A model generated the notes under the pieces. That model searched no databases, had not been told where the DNA came from, and was given only the letters and a program-made list of their open reading frames with translations. DNA of 64,000 nucleotides from Sequoia sempervirens (Eukaryota > Streptophyta > Pinopsida > Cupressales > Cupressaceae), in contig VDFB02344152.1 of the NCBI GenBank assembly GCA_007258455.2, positions 186,001 through 250,000 on the forward strand, given 5' to 3'. This document shows positions 24,591 to 34,761 of this stretch, piece after piece. A program made the translations under genes and the position numbers. The first letter of the stretch is position 1, and every line of letters begins with the position of its first letter.

Positions 24591-26275
24591 TAATACAAAA
24601 CATATTCACAGATTGATAACTAAATCTCAGATAGATTTTTCTTTTACAAGCATAGATTTATTCAAACCACATTTTTATTTCTTTTACAGATTCAAAGAAA
24701 TCAAAAGAAGAGGATGGAACCTAGAGTCCTGTGCTACTAATTATTGCTAAAGCTTGCTTGATTCCAACAGTCTTTTCGAAGAGCTTTCGTTCGTTCTTCA
24801 GAATCTCCTCTCCAGAATACCGTGATCAATTTCAATTCTAATATTCTACTCAGAAAATCCTTCCCAAAATAATGAAGCAATAGAATGAAAAATCCCTTTC
24901 TAGAAAACTTCAGAAGATCTAAACATTCAAAGCCATTATTATTATTATTTTTTTTGCAACTTCTGTCTGAATCTTCCTGTCTATGAAAAACTCACAAATT
25001 TTCCATTAAATAAAAGATATTGCCCTTCCCTTCCAAAAGCTCTAAAAATCTAATATATAAGAAATTATCTAATTTAATTCCAGTTTTTCAGCCAACACTT
25101 AATTCTCAGTCGTCCTTTTATCTTTTCTGTTCTTTTACTTATTTATTTTTCCATTTCACAATACTTTTTGTTTTCATTATGATTTTACAAGCTTTACTTG
25201 CAATGCACATAATTTAATTTATTTATTTTAATATTTATCCTCAACAAGATAATTTAATTAAATTAATAAAATACTAATCTTTTCATATTTAATTAATTCT
25301 AAAATAAAAACACATGACTTTTGAAAAGTAAAACTTTTAAATATTTTAATACAAATTAATCTAACATTATAATGAACATTTATTACCACCATTTAATTAA
25401 ATAAATCACAACATATAAAATACCAATGTAAAATACATATGAACAAGACACTACACAAAACACAGTAATAAATTACTGAAATGACAACCACAAGGATGCA
25501 CAATACCATTCAGTCAGGACGGTTTGACAACATGGGATGGGGCGACTTCCTTGTCATCTCTGTTTCAACATCATACCATTGGGTCATTTGATGCTCACCC
25601 TGTCCTGCCAAAGCAGATGGAATCGAGACTATGTACCTGCAATTCCTACATATAAACAAGGTCATGTACATGTACATATATATATATATAATCAAATCAT
25701 TACATGGTGAGAAGGAATTGCAGCGTAGCAAGGCACTCGCGAACAAGTGATGCTACACTATCATTTCATCACATATATTCTAACAATTATAATATAACTG
25801 ATGAAATATCATTTCTAAACTAACAGATCATATCATAACATAATTTACTAAATCAATGCATCATAATGTATTTCTGAAATCAACTAACATCACCAAACCA
25901 CAATATCATAAGAAATATCCATGTCCTCAAATGTATAAGCATAATCACCAAATAGTCTACTAACCAAACCACCAAACCAAACAATAATAGTACCATCACA
26001 GTATCAAAGTATCAAATCAAAGCATAGAAAATAATGAGTCCAACTAGAAAATAGGAGGGTTATTACATGTGACACCACTCCCCCAATAGTATTATAAGTT
26101 TCATTGTATTAGATTAGAGGTTTTTCAAGCTTTCATGATTTAGAATGTTAGTTTTAATGGCTTCTTTGTATTTTTTTACAATGAATGATCTTATTGTGAT
26201 TGATTTTTAGTGGGTTAAATATGCCTTGAATTCATATGGATCAGGTTTATTTAACCTATACTATGTCATTGGTCA

Positions 26276-27300
26276 CACCATCCAACCAAAATTTACAAAT
26301 CTTTACCAATCCAATGCTAAATCATTGTTCATCTCATTTGTTAAAGCTAGTGACACAAATAATGATGTGATGAATGTTGATAATGTACAAGACATGACTA
26401 ATGATAACATGAGTGATAATGAGGATGACATAAAAACTATGGTCAACTTCATTGATGTTCAACCTCATAAGGGTCAAACTAAAATGTCTCTTGACATTGC
26501 TTTCTCACAAAATGACATAATCAAACATGTACTCGATGGTCCTCTTTACATAGCCAGAAGAATCAATGACAAGCCTACCAATGGGATATTAATTGATCTC
26601 GTGTGTAGATAATGTGATCATTGAGGAATTCTTGTTTGTGCATGAACTTTACCAAGACTCTTATGAACAATCAAAATAATGGATAAAAATAATAATGGTT
26701 TTTCTTGCCCTATGATAGGCTCAATCGCTCTCCCATTAAAAGTTGGACCGAAGCAATTAGAGGTCTCATTCTCCATCATCCCATTTTTGTACCAATTTCG
26801 TGTGAAGGTAGGCTATCCATAGCTATGCTCCATGGATGTTGTTATGTCGGTAGTGCATAAATGTTTAAAATTTCCATTTGGTAATGAAATTTTTGCTATG
26901 CATCATTAGCATTTTTAATCCTTTATCTTCTCATGGGAATTTCTCATTGCAATTATTTTGGCCCAAACCTATGGAACCTATTAAGCCTCGTAAGACTTCT
27001 TGTTTAAATCTTATCAAAACTTCAAAGAAAAGTGCATATCAAAATTATCCCTTAGAAACATTCTTGAATCCATGATTGAATCTCTTCCAAGAAAGACAAA
27101 TCCATGACAATTCATCCACCCATTTCCTACAAGAGACCAAGAGATAACCATACAATTGTCACTATGCCCCATAATATCAAACAATTTTATAAACCTAAAG
27201 AGAAAGTAGTTGAGAAACCCTCAATGGTTCCTTCCATTTCTCCCTTGTGGGAAGAAAAGAAAACAATGGTTGATAAACCCACTCCTACACCATTATAGCT
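26276..27300 (+). pseudogene. Gag tail and aspartic-protease-like remnant of the outer element
   Basis: Directly after the inner element the reading resumes with PSNQNLQIFTNPML, continuing the gag interrupted at 9727. The open piece 26226-26612 then holds HVLDGPLYIARRINDKPTNG followed by ILIDLVC. This resembles the retropepsin active-site region (consensus LID-S/T-G), here with the Ser/Thr-Gly changed. Downstream in other frames are stretches such as EEFLFVHELYQDSYEQS and a gypsy-like protease C-terminal part, then a Pro/Lys-rich piece at 27104-27298. Frameshifts and stops are frequent. Retropepsin would process the gag polyprotein; this copy cannot. Confidence 0.6.
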
Positions 27301-27504
27301 TGAAAATTGTGCAAAAAAGAAACTAAAATCCTAAAGAGCATAGGTTTAGACATCATACTATTGATCATAAGTTAAAAGAAAAGAACAAACTAGAAAACCA
27401 AGATAAAACACCAACTCAAACAAAGCATGTTGACTCTCTACTTTCACCACAACAACATGAAACCTCTATCGATATTATCATTAGACCTCTTGTTGTGATA
27501 AACT

Positions 27505-27535
<31 letters not shown>

Positions 27536-28077
27536 AATCATTAAGATTGATGAGGAATTTCATAATGAGCTGAATTTTTTATTTTCATCTTCCATGAGCT
27601 TAAGATGACAACTGTGATGATCCTCCTAACAAGAGTGACTCACCACGTGTTGAACCTGGTGATTTTCCTAGTACAACACTCGTTGTTGCCCCTTTGACTA
27701 GTTATCCAATTTTTGTATATGATGAACAAGATTGGAATGCAAAAAAATTACTTTAGGTTGGCCTGCATGTTTCATACTAGCTTTATGTCTATTCATGTTC
27801 TTTGTGTGACTGCATGTGTGTAATATGATCCCCTGTATTGTGTTACTTGGAACATCTTTATGTTTGTGAGCCTACTTTGGATGACCCTTGTCACTCCATT
27901 GGCACAAGGATACAAAGGAAGTGAATCTATTGTGACTTTCTTCTATTTTTATCTACATTCTTCTATATGTTGTAAACATTATCTTTGTCTTGTGTTTTCC
28001 TTTTGGGGATGATGCAAAGCATTGAGATGTTTAGGTATCCTCCATATTGACCCAAAAGGATTCTTTGTCTTCTTTAA
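27301..28077 (+). other. Post-protease remnant of the outer element
   Basis: Stop-rich sequence with a run of nine GAT codons (27507-27534), giving a poly-Asp stretch followed by EIIKIDEEFHNE. No reverse transcriptase motif is seen before the next insertion at 28078. Confidence 0.5.
27507..27534 (+). repeat. (GAT)9 microsatellite
   Basis: Nine GAT units in the decayed coding region, reading as poly-Asp. Confidence 0.9.
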
Positions 28078-28685
28078 TGTCCCCATTTTATCCATACACT
28101 CCTTGAGATAGATAACCTATTACCAAAATCTTGTAGGTTAGTCAAAAATGGAATTAGGGTTTCCTAATTTTTAGGAAGTTCATATGCATTTTTTAAGGCT
28201 TCCATGTGTGTATTTTTTATGCATTTCTAATGGAGTTTTTTGGGCTTTTGGAGAGCTTCAGGATGAGGTAACATGCATGTTAAGATAATAACATGAAACT
28301 TTGACTGATTCCTTGCATGCAGGTGTAACAAATATTTTGGAATCCTAATCCTCTCTAGCACTTCTAGGGTTTTTCACCTAATAGGAGAAAGAAGGGCCAA
28401 AATGGGCAATTGTCACACTCAAAAATAATGCAAGAGTAGATGTAATATAGATGAATTATGTCAATGTAATGATCTAAGTGTAATGCACTGAAAAATTAAA
28501 TGAGTTACTAATGCAAAACCTAAGAAATGTAACTTGTTTGAAAACACATTGTGATATGCAAAAATGAACTAAAAACATAAAAAAATGAAAAAAACTTAGT
28601 GAAACTGAGAAGGGTGCACCTGGAGGTTGGAAAGTGATGGGATGGAGATTTGGAATGTTGTAGAAGAAACTAAAAAATCCCATTG

Positions 28686-28717
28686 GGACTAATTCTCCAT
28701 TCTAGGTGAATTAGTCC
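28686..28717. repeat. Hairpin, perfect 10-bp stem
   Basis: GGACTAATTC and GAATTAGTCC separated by 12 nt. Confidence 0.85.
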
Positions 28718-28800
28718 TATTTCTGACAAAGTCTGTCAAAACAAGTTTTTGGATACTAGGTATTTAGATTTGCAAAAACCCCTTTTCAAGGTTAGCAGTG

Positions 28801-28832
28801 GGACTAATTTTCCACTAATGGATAATAATTCC
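28801..28832. repeat. Hairpin, imperfect stem, same family
   Basis: GGACTAATTTTCCA pairs imperfectly (about 11 of 14) with TGGATAATAATTCC, a third form of the stem at 28686 and 29448. Confidence 0.5.
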
Positions 28833-29447
28833 ACCTCTGAATTTCTAAAAATATAGGGTTGGAAACTATAGCCTTCAGTCTTCCTTTATGTTCTTGATAG
28901 GTTGTCAAATCTAAAACTGTAGAATCTAACCTATAAGTGCTATTGAAACTTCTTTTAGGGCTTTGACCACCTTGAATATATTTGAAAATATTATGAAGAC
29001 TTTTCCACCTTTTTTCTTTTACAAATCTGCATACAAGACTTGAAAATCACATGTAAAGAGGGAAAACTTGTTGATTGTTAGGGCATGGGGGTTTGCCTTG
29101 GTCAAACCCCTTTTAGGTAATTAAACTAAAATGATGAAACAAAGTATTGAAACATGCAACAATGGAATAAAAACCTTTCCTTGATGATTGATCTTGATTT
29201 TTTTCTACAATGGATGGAGAATCTTCCCTTGGATGTTTGAAAATGCTATCTTAATGACTTGGAATGATAAAATCTTAACTTGCTTGACTTGAGGAAGAAG
29301 ATAGATGATGAATAAGATGAATGTGTTAAGAGATGTAAATTAGGTTTTAAAGACTTATATTTATAGGAAAATACCAAGGCAGGCATGAAGAAAAATAAAA
29401 CTTAAATTCAAAAATTTCCCTCTAAAAACTCAAAAATGATCCAAATG

Positions 29448-29479
29448 GGACTGATTCACCACCCTAGGTGAATTAGTCC
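29448..29479. repeat. Hairpin, 13-bp stem with one mismatch
   Basis: GGACTGATTCACC and GGTGAATTAGTCC with a 6-nt loop; the single mismatch would be a G-U pair in RNA. Confidence 0.85.
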
Positions 29480-29644
29480 TAGAGGGGTCCTTTTGACAGC
29501 TGGAATGTTGGGGAATGAGTAATTTCAATTCTTATGTTGATTTCATTGGGTATTTGATCAAATTATGCCTTGGGATGCACAATATGGGGTCATAGGGGCC
29601 TATTAATGATTATGTAAAGAGTAATTAGGGATTGGGACACAAAA

Positions 29645-29985
29645 TTCAATGTGAAAGTGTGATTAAATACACTTTACAACACTAAAATGAGGTCCACTTA
29701 GCCTAGAAAGGCACAACATCCAATGTGAATGTGTAAGACACATTACAACACTAGATTAGAATTATGTTTGATTTACAATCCTTCTAGATTTATGTGATTA
29801 TGCAATTAAATATATTGTACAATGTTGAATTAAGGGGAAAATAGGTCCATTAGTCTAGAAAAGTGTGAAAGTATTTTACAACACCTTTACAAGACATCGA
29901 TAAATAGATTTAATTCAATTTGCAAGGGTTCAAGACCTAGTGTGGATGTGTAAAACACCTCACAACACTAAATCAAGGCCTCATT
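29645..29985. repeat. Diverged repeats of a CAATGTGAATGTGT...TTACAACAC unit
   Basis: Four or five units at irregular spacing of about 70-80 bp, each with a GTGNNNGTGT word, a short spacer, ACACNTTACAACACTA, and often TAGTCTAGAAA downstream. Confidence 0.6.
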
Positions 29986-32026
29986 AAGTCCAATTTATCA
30001 TCAATTATTCCCATATCAAGCAAGAAATACTTTTTTCTATGGTACAACAAGAAAGGTTTTTGGGTTTTCAAAGACATTCAAGGTGGTGTGACATGCATCT
30101 GAATCTAACAACCTTTTCGAGCACTTACTATTTATAGTAAGTCATGATGGCTGCCTAGTTTGTGCTCAGTTGATATTTGGAAACACTTAATATTTATAGT
30201 AATTCATTATAATGCTTAGTTGGCATTCAAAGGAGGTCTTGCAAACTTACTATTTATATCATTTTTCTTTTTTTGGTAAGTCTATCTTTTAGCAGTATCA
30301 TTCTAGTAACACCTCAATCATTTGTAGTTCAATGTGGCTGATCAATTTGGCTTTCTGATGGATTTAAAGTTAACTTACTATTTTTGGCATTTTCTATTTT
30401 TAGTAAGTCCATTTATGGAAAAGGCATCATCGTCAACTTGGTTTAGCTTGGCAAAGTCAATTTGCTAATTTTAGCAGTTTGTTAGTTGCAGCTTGGGCAT
30501 TTCTCTTAGCTACCTCTTTGGACCAAGTTCTATAGTTGTCAATTTTATTTTATGAATTTGTACCCCATGCCTAGGCTTGATGACTTCAAGTAATTTTTAA
30601 AAATGGAACATAAAGGGTTGATTTGAGCATTTAATATTTATATTAAATGTTTTATCATGCAACTTGTTAATGGACGCCTAGAGGGAGATGGTTAATTTTT
30701 TAATTATACAAATAAAGTGCAACATGAGAGGTGGCGTCTATTGGAGGTAATTGAAGAGTTTCTTGAAAGGAGTTACAAATTTCTTGGTTTTCTCTTTGAA
30801 GGCTATGAAAGAAGGCATTGCTTGGAGTTGATCATCATTGGAAAATATTGTAAAGTTATGCTACTAGATTGATTTCAGAACCTAGCTAAGGTGGGAGCTT
30901 AGTATTTAGACCATTCTTTGGGCCTGAAACTATGGTTCCCTAGATGGTAAATTGGGAGTGTGCTTCATTCAAAAGTGCATATTGAGCCTCATTATCGAAG
31001 ATTTTGGTGATAATTTTCAGTTTTGAGCTTGTTGGTTTTGTATTGTTGAAGATATTTTTTTGTTTGGAGCTCATAGAATAAATTTATTTTCATTATGGGT
31101 ATTGATGCTAAATGTTTCTATGCTAATGGTGACTCAAATTTCAAAATAAAAAAATGAATTCATCATGATTTCCTTGATTTTATAGAGAGGTCATACCTCC
31201 TCTAGGGTCATACTTCTTCTTGTAGTTGCTTTGGAATTCATGCTTCTTCAACAAGAGGTTGTTTGGGGTGAAGTTCAAGCTTAAAGTCAGTTGCCATGTC
31301 TCTGAAGTTTAGTAAGTTTAGTTTTGGAATGTTTATTTAAATTTTGATGGAGAAACATGCATTTTTGGGTATCTTAGATTTTTGGTTCAAAATTTTCAAT
31401 TTGTTGTTTGCTATATCAGACTTTCAATAATTTTGATTTTCATTGGTAATTCTGAAGATTGAGAAGATTAGAGTTTTTGGTGAATCATCTTTCATCACTT
31501 GTTTGATTGTACATCTTTAGCACTCGTAATGTGTAGATAAATTGAATTTTAAGGATGTGAATAGTGTACTATCTCAATTATTTTCATTTATGTAATATCT
31601 TTTTGATTTAATGCAAACACTGTAATTGTTGGATGGTTTATCGCTAGTGTGGAGGAATTAATCATTGTAATTTTCATAATTTACCCATTGAATGAGTGGA
31701 GAATCCTAACTACTTGAGTGGATTCCTACTAATAGCAGATGAATTTCTCTCATTGTAATATCTTCCCCCCATTAAACAAGTGGTAGCATGGATGTTTCAT
31801 GGTTGGATCACCGTATGTTTTCATTTCAGCTTTGTCTTCATTTCAGTTTGGTTGCTAATGATCCCTTCCCATATTCTATCACCTTGCCTTCAATATTATC
31901 TTGGTGAAAATTCTTGGAAAAGGTTACTTTTAGATGATTTAGAATTTGAGAGCTAACATTTACAATTGGTGTTGTGCTAGATTTGTATTCAAAATTTCAA
32001 GGAAAAAATTAAGGGGCATATTTTAG

Positions 32027-32039
32027 TGGTATCAAAGCC
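32027..32039 (+). promoter_or_regulatory. Primer-binding site of the PDS5-bearing element
   Basis: TGGTATCAAAGCC, one base after the LTR; one change from the initiator-Met tRNA consensus TGGTATCAGAGC. Confidence 0.7.
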
Positions 32040-32150
32040 AGTTTTCCTACCATCTTGTGCATTCAAAGCTTCACTTGTCAAATGTGTGACAGGGAGAACT
32101 AATACTACACCAGAGGTTAGAAAATAATTCAATTTTAGTTTTCAAAATTT

Positions 32151-32894
32151 TTGAAGATAATCCATATTCTAAAGTTTAGAAGTCATGAGCTATCTAAATT
32201 AATCAAGACTTCTGAAGAAGAAATAAGTTTTTCAAGGTCACTTCACACCATAGGAACAAGGCTCAATGAAGAATTTCAAACAATGGAAGAAGTGAGAATA
32301 CTTATTTTGTTGGAACAATGTTTGAGCCAGGTGAAATAGTCACCTTTAAAGTTAATTAAAACAACATTGATATATGTAGTGACCTCTTTGAAACATCCTT
32401 ATTGGTTGGGACATCCAGATGAAGAAGTAAATTTGTTGGTTACTTTTTGCCTCAATGAAGTGATGATAATATTCACACCCTTGGTTCCCTATGATGATAA
32501 AACTATGAAGAGATTTCTTCATATGTTCGTGGAAATCTTTCAAGATCTTGATGAAACTGGTAGCAGTCAGTACTCTAGAAGAGTTTCTATATTGAATTTT
32601 TTTGAACTCAAAACAAGTAAGTTGCTAGTTGAATTGGTATGCAAGATCGAATATATTATTTGATCCATTACCTCTTCATTTCAACTTGGATTGAACAAGA
32701 GGAGGTTGTAGTTGTAACAATGAGAAGCATTTTCGTTTTGACTATCAATGAGATGGATGACATTCCAAATTCCATCCTATCTTTCCTGCTAAACATTTAT
32801 GATCAAGAAGGGAAGAAATCCTCTACTATTGGTATGTTGATCAGAGATTTGTTCAATCAGTGTGAGGGAAAATTGAAGCCACACATGAAGAAGA
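32151..32894 (+). pseudogene. PDS5: PDS5-like cohesin-regulator fragment captured by an LTR element
   Basis: PDS5 is a HEAT-repeat protein that binds cohesin and maintains sister-chromatid cohesion in the nucleus. About 248 residues match the N-terminal part of plant PDS5 in order. They include LEQCLSQVK-stop-SPLKLIK, HPDEEVNLLVTFCLNEVMII, PYDDKTMKRFLHMFVEIFQDL, SQYSRRVSILNFFELKT, and after a frameshift near 32640 MRSIFVLTINEMDDIPNSIL and FNQCEGKLKPHMKK. These correspond to the SEITRITAPDAPYDDDKMK and YSKRVSILETVAKVRS blocks of plant PDS5. One TAG (32337) and one frameshift break it. The match runs straight through with no intron, as expected from a captured mRNA. It starts about 110 bp after the primer-binding site, the place normally held by gag. 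Confidence 0.8.
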
Positions 32895-33706
32895 GAGAGC
32901 AGATAAATGAAGTGGACATTAATACAGAAGATGGAAATAAAAAGATGTTTCTCAATGATTCTATGGAGGTTTTTCAAGAATACCTCCTTGGTATGCTTAT
33001 GACCACTAATGAAGAGATCGGTAATATACCTTCACATGAAGGGCTCATTGAAGACAAGAAGGATAAATTCTTCAAATTAGCTATTAATGATGATCTTTTA
33101 CTTTATTCTAGTGAAGATGACATGAGTAGTCATGAATTTGAATCGTTTGATCATCAAACTAAGCTCTTGGAGAAAGATTCTCATGAAGATGTTAGTTTTG
33201 GTGAGTTGGAAGGTGTCTCTTTCAAAGAGTCACCATTTCAAGAGGAGTACGAAGGGAAACTTCCTTTTGATCAAAATAATCATCCTTTCAGCATTTGGGA
33301 TCCGAGTGTGGAGGTGTCTAAGGTTACCAAGGAACCTTTATGGGATAAATTTCCCTTTGAACCCAATAAAGTACAAAATCTTGATTTCAATGCAAGCTAT
33401 GAGATGGACATTGGAGGAAAAGTTGCAGCAAAGGCTAATGAGAATGTGAATTATTTTGTTGGAGAGAAGAATGTTTTAAAATCAGAAAATGATTTAGTTT
33501 CCTTTCTGGTTTATACACAAGAAGAGCATGAGAACTTGAAAGGTCAAGATAGAGATATTAATTTGCTTGAAGAAGTTGTTGACAAGCCTTCTATTCAAGA
33601 ATTATGCAGTGAAGAGGTTAGTAACGAAGCTGATTTTAAAAATCTTGTCAATGAAAGCAAATCAGAAAATTTGATGTTTGATGAGCAAAGCTTCTTTGCT
33701 GATTAA
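32639..33706 (+). CDS. 355-codon frame: PDS5-like start fused to an unknown acidic region
   Basis: Longest uninterrupted reading frame in the window. Roughly the first 85 residues continue the PDS5-like HEAT region (ends KLKPHMKK). The remaining 270 residues are rich in Glu, Asp, Ser and Lys (for example LLLYSSEDDMSSHEFESFDH, DLVSFLVYTQEEHENLKGQD) and resemble nothing I recognise; no membrane segment or catalytic motif is seen. Coding continues beyond the stop at 33706 in the next stretch (YQGPKEIQVLKDKLKVLEEN), so the original protein was longer. The absence of stops over 1 kb in AT-rich decayed surroundings is notable. Expression is unproven, and the start used here is only the first ATG in the frame. 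Confidence 0.55.
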   Translation: MQDRIYYLIHYLFISTWIEQEEVVVVTMRSIFVLTINEMDDIPNSILSFLLNIYDQEGKKSSTIGMLIRDLFNQCEGKLKPHMKKREQINEVDINTEDGNKKMFLNDSMEVFQEYLLGMLMTTNEEIGNIPSHEGLIEDKKDKFFKLAINDDLLLYSSEDDMSSHEFESFDHQTKLLEKDSHEDVSFGELEGVSFKESPFQEEYEGKLPFDQNNHPFSIWDPSVEVSKVTKEPLWDKFPFEPNKVQNLDFNASYEMDIGGKVAAKANENVNYFVGEKNVLKSENDLVSFLVYTQEEHENLKGQDRDINLLEEVVDKPSIQELCSEEVSNEADFKNLVNESKSENLMFDEQSFFAD

Positions 33707-34761
33707 TATCAAGGGCCTAAAGAGATACAAGTTTTGAAGGATAAATTAAAGGTTTTAGAAGAGAATATTGTTAAATTGTTATCAAGATTTGATAGCACAC
33801 ATCATTTTATTGAAGAAATATATTGGAAGATTCAATTTGAAGAGAGGCCAAATGGAGTTAAGGATGGAGATGCTCTTTCCAAGATGTAATCCATCAAAGA
33901 GGCATTGGAATCATTAAAGATAGAATATTTGCAATTGCTCTTAGATAGGGATAATGCCATTAAGTTTGTAGAGGAGGCTTATGATGCTTACCAAGAGAAG
34001 GAGAAAGAGTTTGATAGGATTTGTCTTGATCTTACATTAGTTCATCATTCTTTATGCAAAGAAAAAAATCAAACACCTATTGCAGCCACACTTGAGGGAC
34101 AATAAGCTAATACAAGGATTATGGAGATCAAGAAAATTGTTGAAGGTATAAATGAACTACATAATGATGAAACCTTGCATAATACTAGGTAGATTCATGA
34201 TGATGATGGTAATTGGAAGGTATATCAAGAGTGTGAACTCTTGAGTAGGGAAGAAGAATTGCCACAAGAAGGCATAACTTGCAACCATGAGGTAGATGTA
34301 GTGATTGTGATGTGTGTGGTATTCATCACATTACATTCTATGGATCAAAAACTAATGATGGGCACCCTCAAGTAGATGAAGAAGATGTGCATGAATTCTA
34401 TGATGACACCAATGAAAGGGATGAAGGAAATATTGTTTCTATGATTGTGTACAATAATCCTCTATGCTCACATGATTTGTTAAATTATAAGGTGATTGTC
34501 AAATTCTATGTGGATGGTGTTGGTAAGAGGTTTTATGTTTTTGAAATGTGTGATTTTATAGTCAAGCATGAGATAATGTTGGCGGATCCACTCTATATGT
34601 CAAGCAACACTTTCTTGAGATGGTTAGTAAATGAGCATTTAATGATGTCCAAACACGAACTTACTAGTCTTCACTCAACATTAACCAATGGAAGAATACC
34701 ACCTATCTTAAGATGGTTGATTTGGTTGAGTCTCAGAAATATGCATAAAATTGTAGGATAA
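33707..34761 (+). pseudogene. Further coding remnants after the acidic frame
   Basis: The same protein seems to continue with a few stops: a Lys/Glu/Leu-rich coiled-coil-like part at 33720-34105 (ESLKIEYLQLLLDRDNAIKF, AYDAYQEKEKEFD) and then 34312-34761 (149 codons; NERDEGNIVSMIVYNNPLCS, GKRFYVFEMCDFIVKHEIML). None is recognised. They lie in the internal region of the LTR element with no polymerase motif. Confidence 0.4.

Larger units (their letters stand above)
22270..26067. mobile_element. 3.8-kb TG...CA insertion, probably a giant solo LTR
   Basis: Starts TGTAACGCCCGTC and ends GGTTATTACA, flanked on both sides by TGTGA (22265-22269 and 26068-26072), inside the 3' LTR of the inner element. 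The intact copy of that LTR at 10900 shows the uninterrupted sequence. The ends share the inverted pentamer TGTAA/TTACA as in LTRs. No second copy of the start or end was found inside, and no gag or pol coding, so a solo LTR is likelier than a complete element. Orientation is not known. Confidence 0.75.
9728..26275 (+). mobile_element. Inner LTR retrotransposon nested in the outer gag
   Basis: Direct LTRs at 9728-11080 and 21083-26275 (the latter interrupted) are flanked by the 4-bp duplication CACC (9724-9727 and 26276-26279). A primer-site-like sequence follows the 5' LTR and a polypurine tract AGAGGGGAAAAA abuts the 3' LTR. The roughly 10-kb interior has a tandem-repeat leader, a gag with Gln-rich linker and zinc knuckle, and Lys-rich coding remnants, but no recognisable polymerase or integrase. 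It is therefore probably non-autonomous (TR-GAG or LARD-like). The LTR terminal G is mutated to A in both copies (TATGG, TATAG); a related LTR at 56251 keeps TGTAG. Confidence 0.8.
21083..26275 (+). repeat. 3' LTR of the inner element, interrupted by a 3.8-kb insertion
   Basis: LTR sequence occupies 21083-22269 and 26073-26275. The 3798 bp between them is a separate insertion, and TGTGA is duplicated on both sides of it. TATA box TATAAATAGG at 21870-21879. It begins immediately after the polypurine tract. Confidence 0.82.
28324..30046. mobile_element. 1.7-kb TG...CA insertion in the 5' LTR, no coding
   Basis: This segment is missing from the otherwise matching LTR at 37431-39661. It starts TGTAACAAATATTTTGG; the right end is either ...GGTACA at 30046 or about 25 bp earlier, because the flank contains a repeated AAGAAA. 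A weak target duplication (GCAGG against ACAAG or GCAAG) fits the uninterrupted GCAAG of the other LTR. It carries three hairpins of one family and a diverged repeat array but no open reading frame of note. A solo LTR or small non-autonomous element is likely. Confidence 0.65.
28078..32025 (+). repeat. 5' LTR of the PDS5-bearing element, with an insertion
   Basis: Aligns to 37431-39661 apart from about 1.7 kb (28324-30046) that is absent from the 3' copy. It contains the palindrome ACTTACTATTTATAGTAAGT at 30123-30142 and related inverted arms downstream. Confidence 0.82.
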
